From assembly GCF_043729335.1 (NCBI RefSeq), contig NZ_JAYTLQ010000050.1, forward strand, positions 105,547-169,546: DNA of 64,000 nt, in the 5' to 3' direction. The notes below the pieces were generated by a model that saw nothing but the letters and a program-made list of their open reading frames with translations, did not search any database and was not told where the DNA came from. The stretch comes from Crenothrix sp043729335. Its GTDB lineage: Bacteria > Pseudomonadota > Gammaproteobacteria > Methylococcales > Methylomonadaceae. Position numbers and translations under genes: made by a program. Below, one piece after another: positions 44,075 through 52,014 of this stretch (its first letter is position 1; the number at the start of each line of letters is the position of its first letter).

Positions 44075-44653
44075 TTAAACAAAGCGCAATTTTGCCAAAA
44101 CTAAACCAGACACAAAGCCCAGCATTAAGAAAAACCATGAGGCCATGATAATAATAGCGATAAATTGCTTAATGTCGTGACGAAAATGAATGCCATCTTT
44201 GTAGTAAAACAACGCGAAGCAGGCTACGACCATGAGAGGAAAAGGAAAAAGTGAGACAAACTCTTTAAACTCCATGAGTACTTTATGAAACTCAGGAGCG
44301 TTTTGCATTATCCATTCTTTAGGACCGTCTTGCCCACGATAACGCATATAAATCCAGTTACCACTTATAGCACCCAATAAATTGAGTGTTGTCGATCCTA
44401 GTGTCCATTTTCTTAGTGATTTATAATTTACTGTAGCACCCCGCAACAAGAAGTAAGCACGGTGTGTCATATACGTACTAACGACTAGCGCCGAAATTGT
44501 GCTAATACCGTGAACAGCGGCTTGCAGGGCATACTGGGTTGGAAAAAATAAATCCAGCCCACTTATCATTACCAGCAGTGCTAAAGCACAGATGGCTTGG
44601 AAACGAATTAAAGTTTTGGTTAATTGATGGGAATCAATAGCATCATGAGCCAT
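44075..44653 (-). CDS. Polytopic membrane protein, possible haem b or copper role
   Basis: 192-residue membrane protein with five predicted TM helices. Histidines suitable as haem or copper ligands are in the second helix (AAVHGISTI and TYMTHRAY) and in the loop before the last helix (GIHFRHDIKQ). I chose ATG 44653 because the first helix follows it at a normal distance; a TTG at 44752 would add 33 residues. It heads a minus-strand run with the small membrane protein, the CopC-like protein, the anchored periplasmic protein and the haem lipoprotein. I recognise no Pfam-type family. Confidence 0.6.
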   Translation of the reverse strand: MAHDAIDSHQLTKTLIRFQAICALALLVMISGLDLFFPTQYALQAAVHGISTISALVVSTYMTHRAYFLLRGATVNYKSLRKWTLGSTTLNLLGAISGNWIYMRYRGQDGPKEWIMQNAPEFHKVLMEFKEFVSLFPFPLMVVACFALFYYKDGIHFRHDIKQFIAIIIMASWFFLMLGFVSGLVLAKLRFV

Positions 44654-44994
44654 AGCGGTTATTGTACCTGTTGTTGAGGCGTTTAATAGTAGTTGTAAGT
44701 CCGGCAAAATAAGGTCCACAATAGAAATTTTTCCGATTTTTCTACCTATCAAGCCTGCTTACAATTATCACTTATTAATGCAAGTTTGAAAACCACATGC
44801 AGCAATATACACGAAAGATAGGAAAATTTCCTGCATCGTTACAGTGTTTATGTGGTTGCGACAAAGTGTCAACATAACCTAGACATTAGTGAGTTTTAGG
44901 CTAGGCTTATGGATAGCCATTAAGGCCTCTTGTAAATAAATTACATATTAAGGGCTTTAATGAATTAAATATGTTCACTATTTTGGAGATTATT

Positions 44995-45450
44995 ATGTTG
45001 AAATTGACTTCGTACGGCTTTATTTCATTGGCTTTATGCGCGGCTACCACAGTGGCATCGGCAAGCACACTATTGGTAAAAACCACTGCACCGGGTTTTG
45101 TCATGCAAGAATATGCGTTATACACAACCTGTACTTTAGATGACCAAGGCTTGCTGATAAAAACAAGTCGGTTAAATGGGCTGTCTTCAAAAAAGACAAC
45201 AGTGGAGCAATTTAGTGTGGTGAGTATAAGAAAAGCGATTGCTGACGCTGCAACTGGCACTATAAAAAAGCCTGACGCGCAGATAGCCGATATGCCGTCA
45301 ACCGTTTATCAGGGCTACTATAAAAAGGCGGGCGGCAAAATGACAAAAGTCTTTTTGTATGAGGATAGCGGTGCGCCAGAACAAAACACCTACAATGAAA
45401 GCGCTTCTGCTATGACACTGCGTAATTTTATGGATGCTGTTTGTAAGTAA
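44995..45450 (+). CDS. Secreted hypothetical protein
   Basis: 151-residue exported protein with a signal peptide (to about Ala24) and a mature domain of about 125 residues carrying two cysteines (TTCTLDD and the penultimate residue, DAVCK) that may pair. The ATG at 44995 follows TTGGAG at a good distance; the frame is open 8 codons earlier without a better site. It is convergent with the subtilase gene, with a 26-bp gap. No family recognised. Secretion and location beside the ECF sigma locus are compatible with a regulon member, but that is inference. Confidence 0.7.
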   Translation: MLKLTSYGFISLALCAATTVASASTLLVKTTAPGFVMQEYALYTTCTLDDQGLLIKTSRLNGLSSKKTTVEQFSVVSIRKAIADAATGTIKKPDAQIADMPSTVYQGYYKKAGGKMTKVFLYEDSGAPEQNTYNESASAMTLRNFMDAVCK

Positions 45451-45476
45451 TAGCCTGTTATTTAAGTGAAAATAGT

Positions 45477-46769
45477 TTACTGACAGACATCGGTTTCGCA
45501 TAACGCTAATGCAGCGCCATTGGCATTAATGCCGGGTGTGTAACCCTTTCCGGCCGGTAACTCAGATTTATGCAGTGCGGTTTGTGCTTCTGCTAAGGTT
45601 AAATCCGGCTTTAATTCCAGCAGTAAAGCAATAATGCCCGATACTTCGGCAGCGGCAATAGAGCTTCCGGAAATAAAATCGTAAGTGCCATAGGGTAGGG
45701 TGGTGAGTATTTTATCTCCTGGCGCTGCCAGCGCTGGCAGTAATGATTTGTCGGCGCTATCTCCTTGCTTAATGGATTGCACGGAAATAACATTTTTTAA
45801 AGAAGCCGGGAAGTTTTCATTAGCCGCTCCATGCCCCGTGTCGGCGGCAACCACAATCATACCGTCAGCAATAGCTTTATTTAACAGCAATTCCAATAGG
45901 GCATCCTGGGGGCCAGTCAGGCTCATATTTAAAATTTTAGCCCCCGATTTAATAGCGGTATTAACGGCCATTGCCAAAGTAAAGCTATTACAAGCTGCTT
46001 CGATAGCATTGGATTGTTCTGGCCAGCAGGCTTTTAAAGCAATTAGATTGGCATCGGGGGCAATACCGGTTATCCCGGTACCATTATCTTTTTTGGCAAC
46101 CATAACACCGGCAACTGCTGTGCCATGTTTGTCATGTGAAAAGCTATTGGAAATGTCGCTGGCAAAGTTTTCGTTTTGACTGATTTGACCGATTAAATCA
46201 GGATGCTCTAAATCAACGCCGGTATCAATCATAGCGATGACAATATTCTTGCCCGTGGCTTTTGCGTGAACCTGATCAATATGCAGGGTACGTAAATTGG
46301 ACTGGAGCTGAAGATAGGGGTCAGTACCACTGCCGGCACGGGTGTTAAATACATGCATATTTTGGGCAATATCCACCCGCGTATCTTGCGCTAAACGTTT
46401 TAAGACGTCCGCAACGGATACATTTAAAGGCACTTGGTAGACAATACAATGCACACCGACTGCTGTCATCGGCCACTCGGTGATTTTTTGGATATGATAA
46501 TCGGCTGCAATATCGTCGCTAATGCGTTGGCTCCATGTTGAGCTGGCATAATCACCGCGTTTTATATACGCCGTCGCTGTACTTTGAATGCGATTGATCG
46601 ATTGATCCTTAAAGGCAATCAGTAATAAATGATCAGCATTTTTTTGATCAAACAGCCCTGCTAATTCAGGTGTACTAGCAGCAGTAGTCAGTTTTTCAGC
46701 GTATGCGGGTAGAGCAAAAATCGATACTACCATAATGGCCAGCAATTGAGCCCTAAATTCTGGTCTCAT
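45477..46769 (-). CDS. S8 family serine peptidase (subtilase)
   Basis: 430-residue exported subtilisin-like protease. A signal peptide (to about Ala24) is followed by a prodomain of about 110 residues with inhibitor-I9-like character, then the catalytic domain. The triad is Asp in IAMIDTGVDLEHPD near residue 181, His in DKHGTAVAGV near residue 215 and Ser in ISGSSIAAAEV near residue 369. The usual oxyanion AAAGNxG reads AADTGHG here, so the oxyanion Asn is missing from its normal place. It overlaps the anti-sigma gene by 4 bp (ATGA), which ties it to sigma regulation. Confidence 0.88.
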   Translation of the reverse strand: MRPEFRAQLLAIMVVSIFALPAYAEKLTTAASTPELAGLFDQKNADHLLLIAFKDQSINRIQSTATAYIKRGDYASSTWSQRISDDIAADYHIQKITEWPMTAVGVHCIVYQVPLNVSVADVLKRLAQDTRVDIAQNMHVFNTRAGSGTDPYLQLQSNLRTLHIDQVHAKATGKNIVIAMIDTGVDLEHPDLIGQISQNENFASDISNSFSHDKHGTAVAGVMVAKKDNGTGITGIAPDANLIALKACWPEQSNAIEAACNSFTLAMAVNTAIKSGAKILNMSLTGPQDALLELLLNKAIADGMIVVAADTGHGAANENFPASLKNVISVQSIKQGDSADKSLLPALAAPGDKILTTLPYGTYDFISGSSIAAAEVSGIIALLLELKPDLTLAEAQTALHKSELPAGKGYTPGINANGAALALCETDVCQ

Positions 46770-47485
46770 GGTTTTTCTCCTTTAGCCTGTGTTTTTGATA
46801 ACAATCCATAGGCAGGTTCAGCAAAAACAATATCGGCATGGCTTTTTAATTGCGGTAATTTATCCATAACGTGAGCCGCATCTACGTTTTTTTCAAAGCC
46901 TAGGGTATATAACGATTGTGCATCAGGACCGCTGATAATATAGCCTTGAACAGAAGCGACTATTTGCTCAATAGTTTGTTGCGAAGTATTGTTTTTAAAA
47001 ATAACTTTTATTTCATTGGAATTACTGTGAATAGTTTTGCTATCAGATAAGGTTTGGTAGCCTTCGTGGCGCAGTGGATCTGTTAAAAATAAACGTGGCA
47101 ACAGCACTGCTAATAATATAACTGCCGCTACGGCCAATGCCGACTGGGTTGAATTTGAAAATCCCACTTTAACCTTATTATGCCACTGAGCTGGTCGAAT
47201 AATGGTTGCTACAGGGGCTGTTGGTGGGTGCTCAGCTGTTGCGTGTAGTCGCGTTTTCAAGCGTGCAAAAGACGCTTGCGAGTTTCCATTTGACACGTAA
47301 GGGTGATTTACTGCCACGGCTAAGCGTTGCAAACTAATAAGTTCACGTTTGCAGACAAGACAGGTATTTAAATGCCGCTCTACCCTGGTCAGCTCAGTGC
47401 TTTGTAAGGTTTTATTGACATACCAGGGCAGCAACATAAAAATAGCGTCATGGCTTGCAGCAGGGTTGTCATCTGTAGGTTTCAT
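46766..47485 (-). CDS. Anti-sigma factor with zinc-finger and prodomain-like periplasmic tail
   Basis: 239-residue single-pass membrane protein. The cytoplasmic N-terminal part is a zinc-binding anti-sigma (ZAS/zf-HC2) domain with His38, Cys42 and Cys45 in ERHLNTCLVC. A TM helix lies at about residues 113-135. The periplasmic tail (about residues 155-239) has the sequence pattern SLYTLGFEKNVDAAHVMDKL...ADIVFAEPAYG, which looks like the ferredoxin-like prodomain of subtilases. It lies 18 bp after the sigma gene and overlaps the protease gene by 4 bp. GAGGGA precedes the ATG. Confidence 0.85.
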   Translation of the reverse strand: MKPTDDNPAASHDAIFMLLPWYVNKTLQSTELTRVERHLNTCLVCKRELISLQRLAVAVNHPYVSNGNSQASFARLKTRLHATAEHPPTAPVATIIRPAQWHNKVKVGFSNSTQSALAVAAVILLAVLLPRLFLTDPLRHEGYQTLSDSKTIHSNSNEIKVIFKNNTSQQTIEQIVASVQGYIISGPDAQSLYTLGFEKNVDAAHVMDKLPQLKSHADIVFAEPAYGLLSKTQAKGEKP

Positions 47486-47503
47486 GGGAGTCCCTCAAGT
47501 AAG

Positions 47504-48088
47504 TTAGTTCATTAATCCTGAAGCGTTTTTATAATTGGTTAGATGCACTGCCAAAATTTTACGGGCATGGTGCATTCTGGTTTTTACGGTATTTTCAGGG
47601 CAATCCATTAACAAGGCAATTTCACTGTAATGCAGACCTTCAAAATAAGTCAGCTCAATAACGACCCGCTGATCTGAAGACAGTATCTTAAGTATTGAAT
47701 CCAGCCATTCCCGCGTTTCCAGTTGTTTTAATTCGGCATCCTCCTCACCAAATAAGTCCCCTTCTATCTCCATAGCGTTCAATGAATCCTCATCAAAATG
47801 GCCTTGATTGCGTAATGCCTGCCGGGTTTTGTTGTAAGCAATGCCAAAAATCCACGTAGACAACTTACATTGATGATTGTACGTCGCCGCTTTTTCCCAT
47901 ACGGTGTACATCACATCATTAATGACCTCTTCGTTCAGATCTTCGCGCCACGTTGTACGACCAATAAACCGAAATAATCGAGGATAATAGTGATGATACA
48001 ACTGTTCAAAGGCATTTTCATCGCCCGTGCAGATACGGTTGATTAAGTCGCTATCTTTCTGGTTATGTTCACTGCTATAGGTATTCAA
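47504..48088 (-). CDS. ECF RNA polymerase sigma factor
   Basis: 194-residue sigma70-family ECF factor. Region 2 runs from about residue 18 (FEQLYHHYYPRLFRFI) to STWIFGIAYNKTRQAL; region 4 holds the helix-turn-helix ELTYFEGLHYSEIALLMDCPENTVKTRMHHARKIL. I propose a TTG start at 48088, because GGAG lies 9 nt upstream and the length then fits the family. The frame is open to 48187. The order sigma, anti-sigma, subtilase is one operon. A GAACCTT box (48186-48196) upstream may be its own promoter. Confidence 0.85.
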   Translation of the reverse strand: MNTYSSEHNQKDSDLINRICTGDENAFEQLYHHYYPRLFRFIGRTTWREDLNEEVINDVMYTVWEKAATYNHQCKLSTWIFGIAYNKTRQALRNQGHFDEDSLNAMEIEGDLFGEEDAELKQLETREWLDSILKILSSDQRVVIELTYFEGLHYSEIALLMDCPENTVKTRMHHARKILAVHLTNYKNASGLMN

Positions 48089-48185
48089 GAAAATTTTCTC
48101 CAGCGTCACGTTATAATTTTCTGACTGTAATCTTACTATAGCAAGTGATAGGCTTTCTACTAGATGTATTGCAAAAAATTGATAC

Positions 48186-48196
48186 AAGGTTCAATT
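48186..48196 (-). promoter_or_regulatory. Candidate ECF promoter -35 box before the sigma gene
   Basis: Minus-strand AATTGAACCTT, about 100 bp before the proposed sigma start. GAACCTT resembles the GGAACTT-type -35 of ECF sigma factors. The same 11 bases recur at 49252-49262 upstream of a secreted protein. Confidence 0.3.
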
Positions 48197-48215
48197 AATA
48201 AAAATTATTTTTTAT

Positions 48216-48947
48216 TTAAAAACCGAGTGAAATAGAGAAGACCACGCTGGAATCTAACAAAGGGGGATTATAAAGTTTGTGCATTTGTACTTCGGTAGCG
48301 TAATTAACAGATGTTTCAGTGGCATCCATATACCGTAAATCAACGGCTAAGAACTTGTAATAATAGGTGAAACCGGCGTTCCAATACGGATAATCCGAGC
48401 CCAGTGCCGCTTGGGTTTGGCTGTAACCAAAGCTTGCCGAAAACTCCAGGTTATCCAACACTGGGTATTTACCTGTTAGTTGATAATCAATAACGGAATG
48501 TCCTACATTGTAATAATCATCAGAAAACGAAATTCTGCCGGTAAATAGATCGTTATAATGTACAAACAGGTAGTATTCATTGTAATCTGCTGCATGACCA
48601 AAAACTTCGCCATCATATAAATACCGTGACCATTGCGCATCTATCCGCCATTTCTCTGCTAGCTTAAAGCTCCAGCCTAAATACGGGATAATTTCTACAT
48701 GTGACGAGTCGGGATGCTCGTCAGATTCAAAATCAATATTTGAAACCGAGCTACCCAAGTACAAACCAGAGCTATGCTGATAATCAAGATTGGCTTGTGC
48801 CGCAACGTTATTATTGCTTTTAGTAAACCAGCGCTGAACATTATTGGTGGTCATCGTTACTGTAGCACGCAGTTTTGCGCAACTGGTCGCCGGATAAAGT
48901 AATAAAACCAAACACAGTATTTGAAGTGACAGTACTGCTTTCGGCAT
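48216..48947 (-). CDS. Outer-membrane beta-barrel protein, TorF/TIGR02001-like
   Basis: 243-residue exported protein. Signal peptide to about Ala24, then alternating aromatic beta-strands (TTNNVQRWFTK, NLDYQHSSGLYLGSSVSNIDFE, YNEYYLFVHYND) to a terminal Phe, as in outer-membrane barrels. The opening matches the TIGR02001 family of putative porins, which read TNNY...GLDY.SGFYLG.W.SN.DF. A TAAAAGG site precedes the ATG at 48947. It is upstream of the sigma gene on the same strand with a 127-bp gap. Confidence 0.8.
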   Translation of the reverse strand: MPKAVLSLQILCLVLLLYPATSCAKLRATVTMTTNNVQRWFTKSNNNVAAQANLDYQHSSGLYLGSSVSNIDFESDEHPDSSHVEIIPYLGWSFKLAEKWRIDAQWSRYLYDGEVFGHAADYNEYYLFVHYNDLFTGRISFSDDYYNVGHSVIDYQLTGKYPVLDNLEFSASFGYSQTQAALGSDYPYWNAGFTYYYKFLAVDLRYMDATETSVNYATEVQMHKLYNPPLLDSSVVFSISLGF

Positions 48948-49350
48948 AATGTTAACCTTTTATTACAGTGTTCAGTACGGTGCAGGAAAGAATCACATAT
49001 TTACTGATGCGCGTCAGGGCGGTTCTTTAAAAATATAAAGCCAAAGCTTAACATTTAAGATCAGTATGTTAAAAAATGTCCTACGCTAATAAACCGTCTA
49101 CTTGTAGGTAGAAATCAACAAATTAGCTATTTATTATTAAAAGCTTTAATTATACCTACAATTTCTAAAAATTTGCTGACAGCAAAGTAAGCAATTGCTG
49201 ATTGCCGAGTTTATTTCAATATTTGTAGCCACGTCCAGACAAAATTTTTTCAATTGAACCTTTCTCTGCTGTTTGCACATTAACAGGCATGTTAAACAGG
49301 AAATAATACGTTTGATAGGTCGTTTGTTAATTTTAATGTGGAGAATGAAA
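48948..49350. other. Divergent intergenic region with candidate ECF box
   Basis: About 400 bp between the minus-strand porin and the plus-strand secreted protein. It contains the GAACCTT box at 49252-49262 and no ORF worth calling. Confidence 0.5.
49252..49262 (+). promoter_or_regulatory. Candidate ECF -35 box before the small secreted protein
   Basis: AATTGAACCTT on the plus strand, identical over 11 bases to the box upstream of the sigma gene, followed nine to ten bases later by TTTGCA in both. It is about 90 bp before the start at 49351. Confidence 0.3.
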
Positions 49351-49746
49351 ATGAAATTTAAAAAAGTAATCAGCTTAGCCATAACAACTTTAGTGCTTAA
49401 TGCGGTGTTTATTGTTGAAGCCAGTGCAGAGTCAATTCGTTTAAGATGTGAAACCCGCACGGCACGTTCAAAAATATCGGTAGATGGTCGTAGCTTATCC
49501 AAAAATATGACTTATAAAGCCCAGGTTACTTCAGGCGGTGTCACGGTACTTTCTAAATTACCAATGAAGCGTCCTGTGGGCGGAGAAGTAGAATTTGATT
49601 TTGATAGCGATGGCGGGGATATCCGCGCGGGAGCAACGGCAATAAAGGCAGGGTTTATCAAGAAAAACCACGTTACTGCATCCATTGTCGATCGGGATGG
49701 CTATAAAGTAACGGATTCAGAAGCTTGCACGGCAAAGAAAAAATAA
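49351..49746 (+). CDS. Small secreted basic protein, unknown
   Basis: 131-residue exported protein: signal peptide to about Ala26, then a compact basic beta-rich domain with two cysteines (LRCETRT and SEACTAKKK) that likely pair and end near the C terminus. ATG 49351 has GGAGA six bases upstream; other in-frame starts at 49345 and 49273 are less well placed. No family recognised. A candidate ECF box upstream suggests control by the sigma factor encoded 1.2 kb away. Confidence 0.7.
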   Translation: MKFKKVISLAITTLVLNAVFIVEASAESIRLRCETRTARSKISVDGRSLSKNMTYKAQVTSGGVTVLSKLPMKRPVGGEVEFDFDSDGGDIRAGATAIKAGFIKKNHVTASIVDRDGYKVTDSEACTAKKK

Positions 49747-49800
49747 GTGTTATGCCGTTACTAACTTAAGTAAGGCATCATGTAATTGTTTGATGGTATC

Positions 49801-49848
49801 TTAAAGCGGTTCTGTTTTGAGCAATCACTTTAAAACAGAGCCCTTTAA
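49801..49848. repeat. Long imperfect inverted repeat downstream of the secreted protein
   Basis: Arms at 49801-49818 (TTAAAGCGGTTCTGTTTT) and 49832-49848 (AAAACAGAGCCCTTTAA) pair with one bulge and a mismatch. There is no T tail, so its role as terminator is uncertain. A smaller hairpin (ATGCC/GGCAT arms) lies at 49758-49783. Confidence 0.5.
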
Positions 49849-49881
49849 GGTCGCCATTTTTGGACGTTGCTCGATAGGTTT

Positions 49882-50037
49882 TTATACGAGCTGTCTAATC
49901 ATTTTGCATTTTGGATAAGCTGAGCAGCCCAGAAATTGCTTACCTTGATTATTTTCTCTTAATGCCGTTCTCAATACCATTTTTTTGCCGCATTTTGGAC
50001 ATAAAATATCATACGACTGAGATTTGTTTTCAAGCAT
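49882..50037 (-). CDS. Mini-protein with topoisomerase-type C4 zinc finger
   Basis: 51-residue protein that is essentially one zf-C4_Topoisom domain: CPKCGKKMVLR (Cys13, Cys16), then FLGCSAYPKCK (Cys38, Cys44) with the Gly-Cys-x-x-(Y/F)P-x-C spacing found in the C-terminal fingers of topoisomerase I. Nothing else is fused. Stand-alone copies of this finger could bind single-stranded DNA or be a relic of a larger gene. No strong Shine-Dalgarno precedes ATG 50037, which weakens the case, but the four cysteines are spaced exactly as in the family. Confidence 0.65.
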   Translation of the reverse strand: MLENKSQSYDILCPKCGKKMVLRTALRENNQGKQFLGCSAYPKCKMIRQLV

Positions 50038-50192
50038 TTTATTTATCGCGAATAATTTGTTTCCTCATAAGTTTAAGTTTAGCTGATGATTTAAGTTTGT
50101 TTTCTAGCAAGCGGGCAAACATAGCGATTCTAAAAGATTAACACATCCTATAGTGTGCTCTCAAAGGAAAATTGATCATTTAAAACTTTAGC

Positions 50193-50771
50193 TTATTTGC
50201 CATTACGTACCAAGCGTAAGTAACCACTATCATCCCTATGGCTTGGGACATCTAAGCCGTTGCTGAAGTTGACCACCCATGAAAAATTACCCAAAAGAGT
50301 ATACGGAAAGACGCAAAACCAATCATCAGTTTCTGGGGATGATGTCCAAAACCAGCTATCAGGTGTTTGAGGAAATGCCGTTTGCACAATAGTGGGGACA
50401 GCGTAATCATCACCACATTGGCTGTGCTGTTTATCAAGCTTATTTATCTGCCCGTCAGTGCAATATACCAAAGATTTTAATTCATTATGGCTAGGTACTC
50501 GCCAATCTTTATAGCTTGCATAATCAAATTTTTCTGGCATGTCCATTGCCTTTTCCCACGAATACAAGGTTGCTGCACCTTGACATTGCGATCCATCCCA
50601 CTTCTGCCCAACACTGCAACGCATCCACATCAACCCTGATTTAGGATCTTTAACCAAACCGTCTTTTACCTGATAAAGGCCTTCTGTCTTCCAGTTATCC
50701 GCATAGACTACTGACGCTGTTGACAACAAAGACACGCTTAAAAAAACCGTTTTCCATAGGGAGGTTTTCAT
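50193..50771 (-). CDS. Secreted DUF1566 (Lcl-type) domain protein
   Basis: 192-residue exported protein. Signal peptide to about Ala24, then a DUF1566 (Lcl C-terminal-like) domain recognised by DPKSGLMWMRC near residue 42, the YKDWRVPSHNELKSLV core near residue 91, FWTSSPE near residue 142 and the closing GYLRLVRNGK. Members are secreted or surface proteins with a lectin-like fold that often pairs cysteines; five more cysteines are present here. AGGAAA lies before ATG 50771. Single gene. Its ligand is unknown. Confidence 0.85.
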   Translation of the reverse strand: MKTSLWKTVFLSVSLLSTASVVYADNWKTEGLYQVKDGLVKDPKSGLMWMRCSVGQKWDGSQCQGAATLYSWEKAMDMPEKFDYASYKDWRVPSHNELKSLVYCTDGQINKLDKQHSQCGDDYAVPTIVQTAFPQTPDSWFWTSSPETDDWFCVFPYTLLGNFSWVVNFSNGLDVPSHRDDSGYLRLVRNGK

Positions 50772-51225
50772 TGTTCAGTTTCCTGCATTAAATTTATGGG
50801 GTTTGTTAGTTAATAGAGTTTTTTCGTTACTTTATTTTACGAAATAAGTCACAGATGCCTTAACTTCATGGATTATAAAGCAGGCTCAGTATAACTCATC
50901 TGTAGCGTAACTAGGAATGATGGATTACTCAAGATGAGGGCATTTATTATGTCATCGAAGCTAATCGAACAGTATTAGAAAGCAAAACAGGTGCAGCCCA
51001 AACTTCCCTAAAATGGGTCTTGTAATGCCGATGGAGTATTCATTGGTAGCAGCATGCTCGTGGCCGTGGTGATGAATGCCATGAATCGCACAAGCAACGC
51101 TTGGTGTAAATCATTATGAAAAATAAGATTAGGTGTCATAAAAAAACCTCCTAATAGCTTGTTATTACAAAGTATTGCAGAATAGTTTGTCCGTATAGAT
51201 CGAATTGATCCATGCCAGTTTTAGC
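50772..51225. other. Intergenic region with one small frame
   Basis: About 450 bp between two minus-strand genes. Apart from the 43-residue frame at 51008-51139, nothing recognisable is seen. Confidence 0.5.
51008..51139 (-). CDS. Small ORF with perfect ribosome site; may be a frameshifted His-rich relic
   Basis: 43-codon frame with a perfect AGGAGG (51152-51147) seven bases before ATG 51139. The product has one hydrophobic stretch (ALLVRFMAFITTATSMLL) and no known family. In another frame of the same strand the DNA reads GIHHHGHEHAATNEYSIGI, a clearly biased His-rich peptide, which suggests a former His-rich gene broken by a frameshift. Both readings are tentative. Confidence 0.35.
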   Translation of the reverse strand: MTPNLIFHNDLHQALLVRFMAFITTATSMLLPMNTPSALQDPF

Positions 51226-51858
51226 TTATTTTTTCCTGGCATCTTGCACTTTAAAATAGCTGGTCATCAGGTTGCGGTAATTAGGTAGATGATTGGATAA
51301 CAGCGCGCCCAAGCCTTCCATGTCATTGCGCCAGTCGCGTTGCAGCTCACAGGCTACCGCAAACCAATTTATCAATTGTGCGCCTGCCTGCGACATTCTT
51401 GCCCAGGCGGCTTGCTGCACGGTGACGTTGAAAGTGCCGGAAGCGTCGGTGACCACAAATACGTCGTAACCTTCTTCCAAGGCAGATAGGGTAGGAAAGC
51501 TTACGCATACGTCAGTCACTACTCCGGCAATGAGGAGTTGCTTACGTCCGGTAGCTTTAACTGCTTTCACAAAATCTTCATTATCCCAGGCGTTGATTTG
51601 ACCTGGCCGATGGATAAAAGGTGCATCGGGGAAACGCTCAACCAGTTCCGGCACAATGGGGCCATTTGGGCCATCGTCAAAACTGGTGGTTAGAATAGTC
51701 GGCAAGTTGAAGAATTTACCGATATCCGCTAAAGCAATAACGCTGTTCTTAAAATCATCAGGGGTAAAATCCTGTACTAACGAGATTAATCCTGACTGAT
51801 GGTCAACCATTAACAGGGCTGCATCATCTTTGTTGAGTTTTTTATAGGGAACGGCCAT
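51226..51858 (-). CDS. Isochorismatase-family hydrolase (YcaC-like)
   Basis: 210-residue cysteine hydrolase. The catalytic set of the family is visible: Asp in LLMVDHQSG near residue 19, Lys in the middle region (AVKATGRKQLL) and the nucleophile Cys in VVTDVCVSFPTLSALE near residue 118. The sequence and length fit the YcaC branch, whose true substrate is unknown, better than nicotinamidases. AGGAGA precedes ATG 51858. It is a single gene upstream of a small membrane protein. Confidence 0.88.
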   Translation of the reverse strand: MAVPYKKLNKDDAALLMVDHQSGLISLVQDFTPDDFKNSVIALADIGKFFNLPTILTTSFDDGPNGPIVPELVERFPDAPFIHRPGQINAWDNEDFVKAVKATGRKQLLIAGVVTDVCVSFPTLSALEEGYDVFVVTDASGTFNVTVQQAAWARMSQAGAQLINWFAVACELQRDWRNDMEGLGALLSNHLPNYRNLMTSYFKVQDARKK

Positions 51859-52014
51859 GGTTTATTCTCCTATTGTTATGAAGATGGGGCTACCAACTGA
51901 AGCGGAACACTTAGTCAAGATTTGACTAAAGACGCATAACGCAACAACTCGGCGGCTTCTAAAAAGCGCATCAGGCGGTGTACTCGACACAAGTTCTTTG
52001 TTAGTAATCCGCAG

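Noticed and set aside
49911..50141. 76-codon plus-strand frame
   Set aside because: It is antisense to the zinc-finger mini-gene at 49882-50037, which has four meaningful cysteines.
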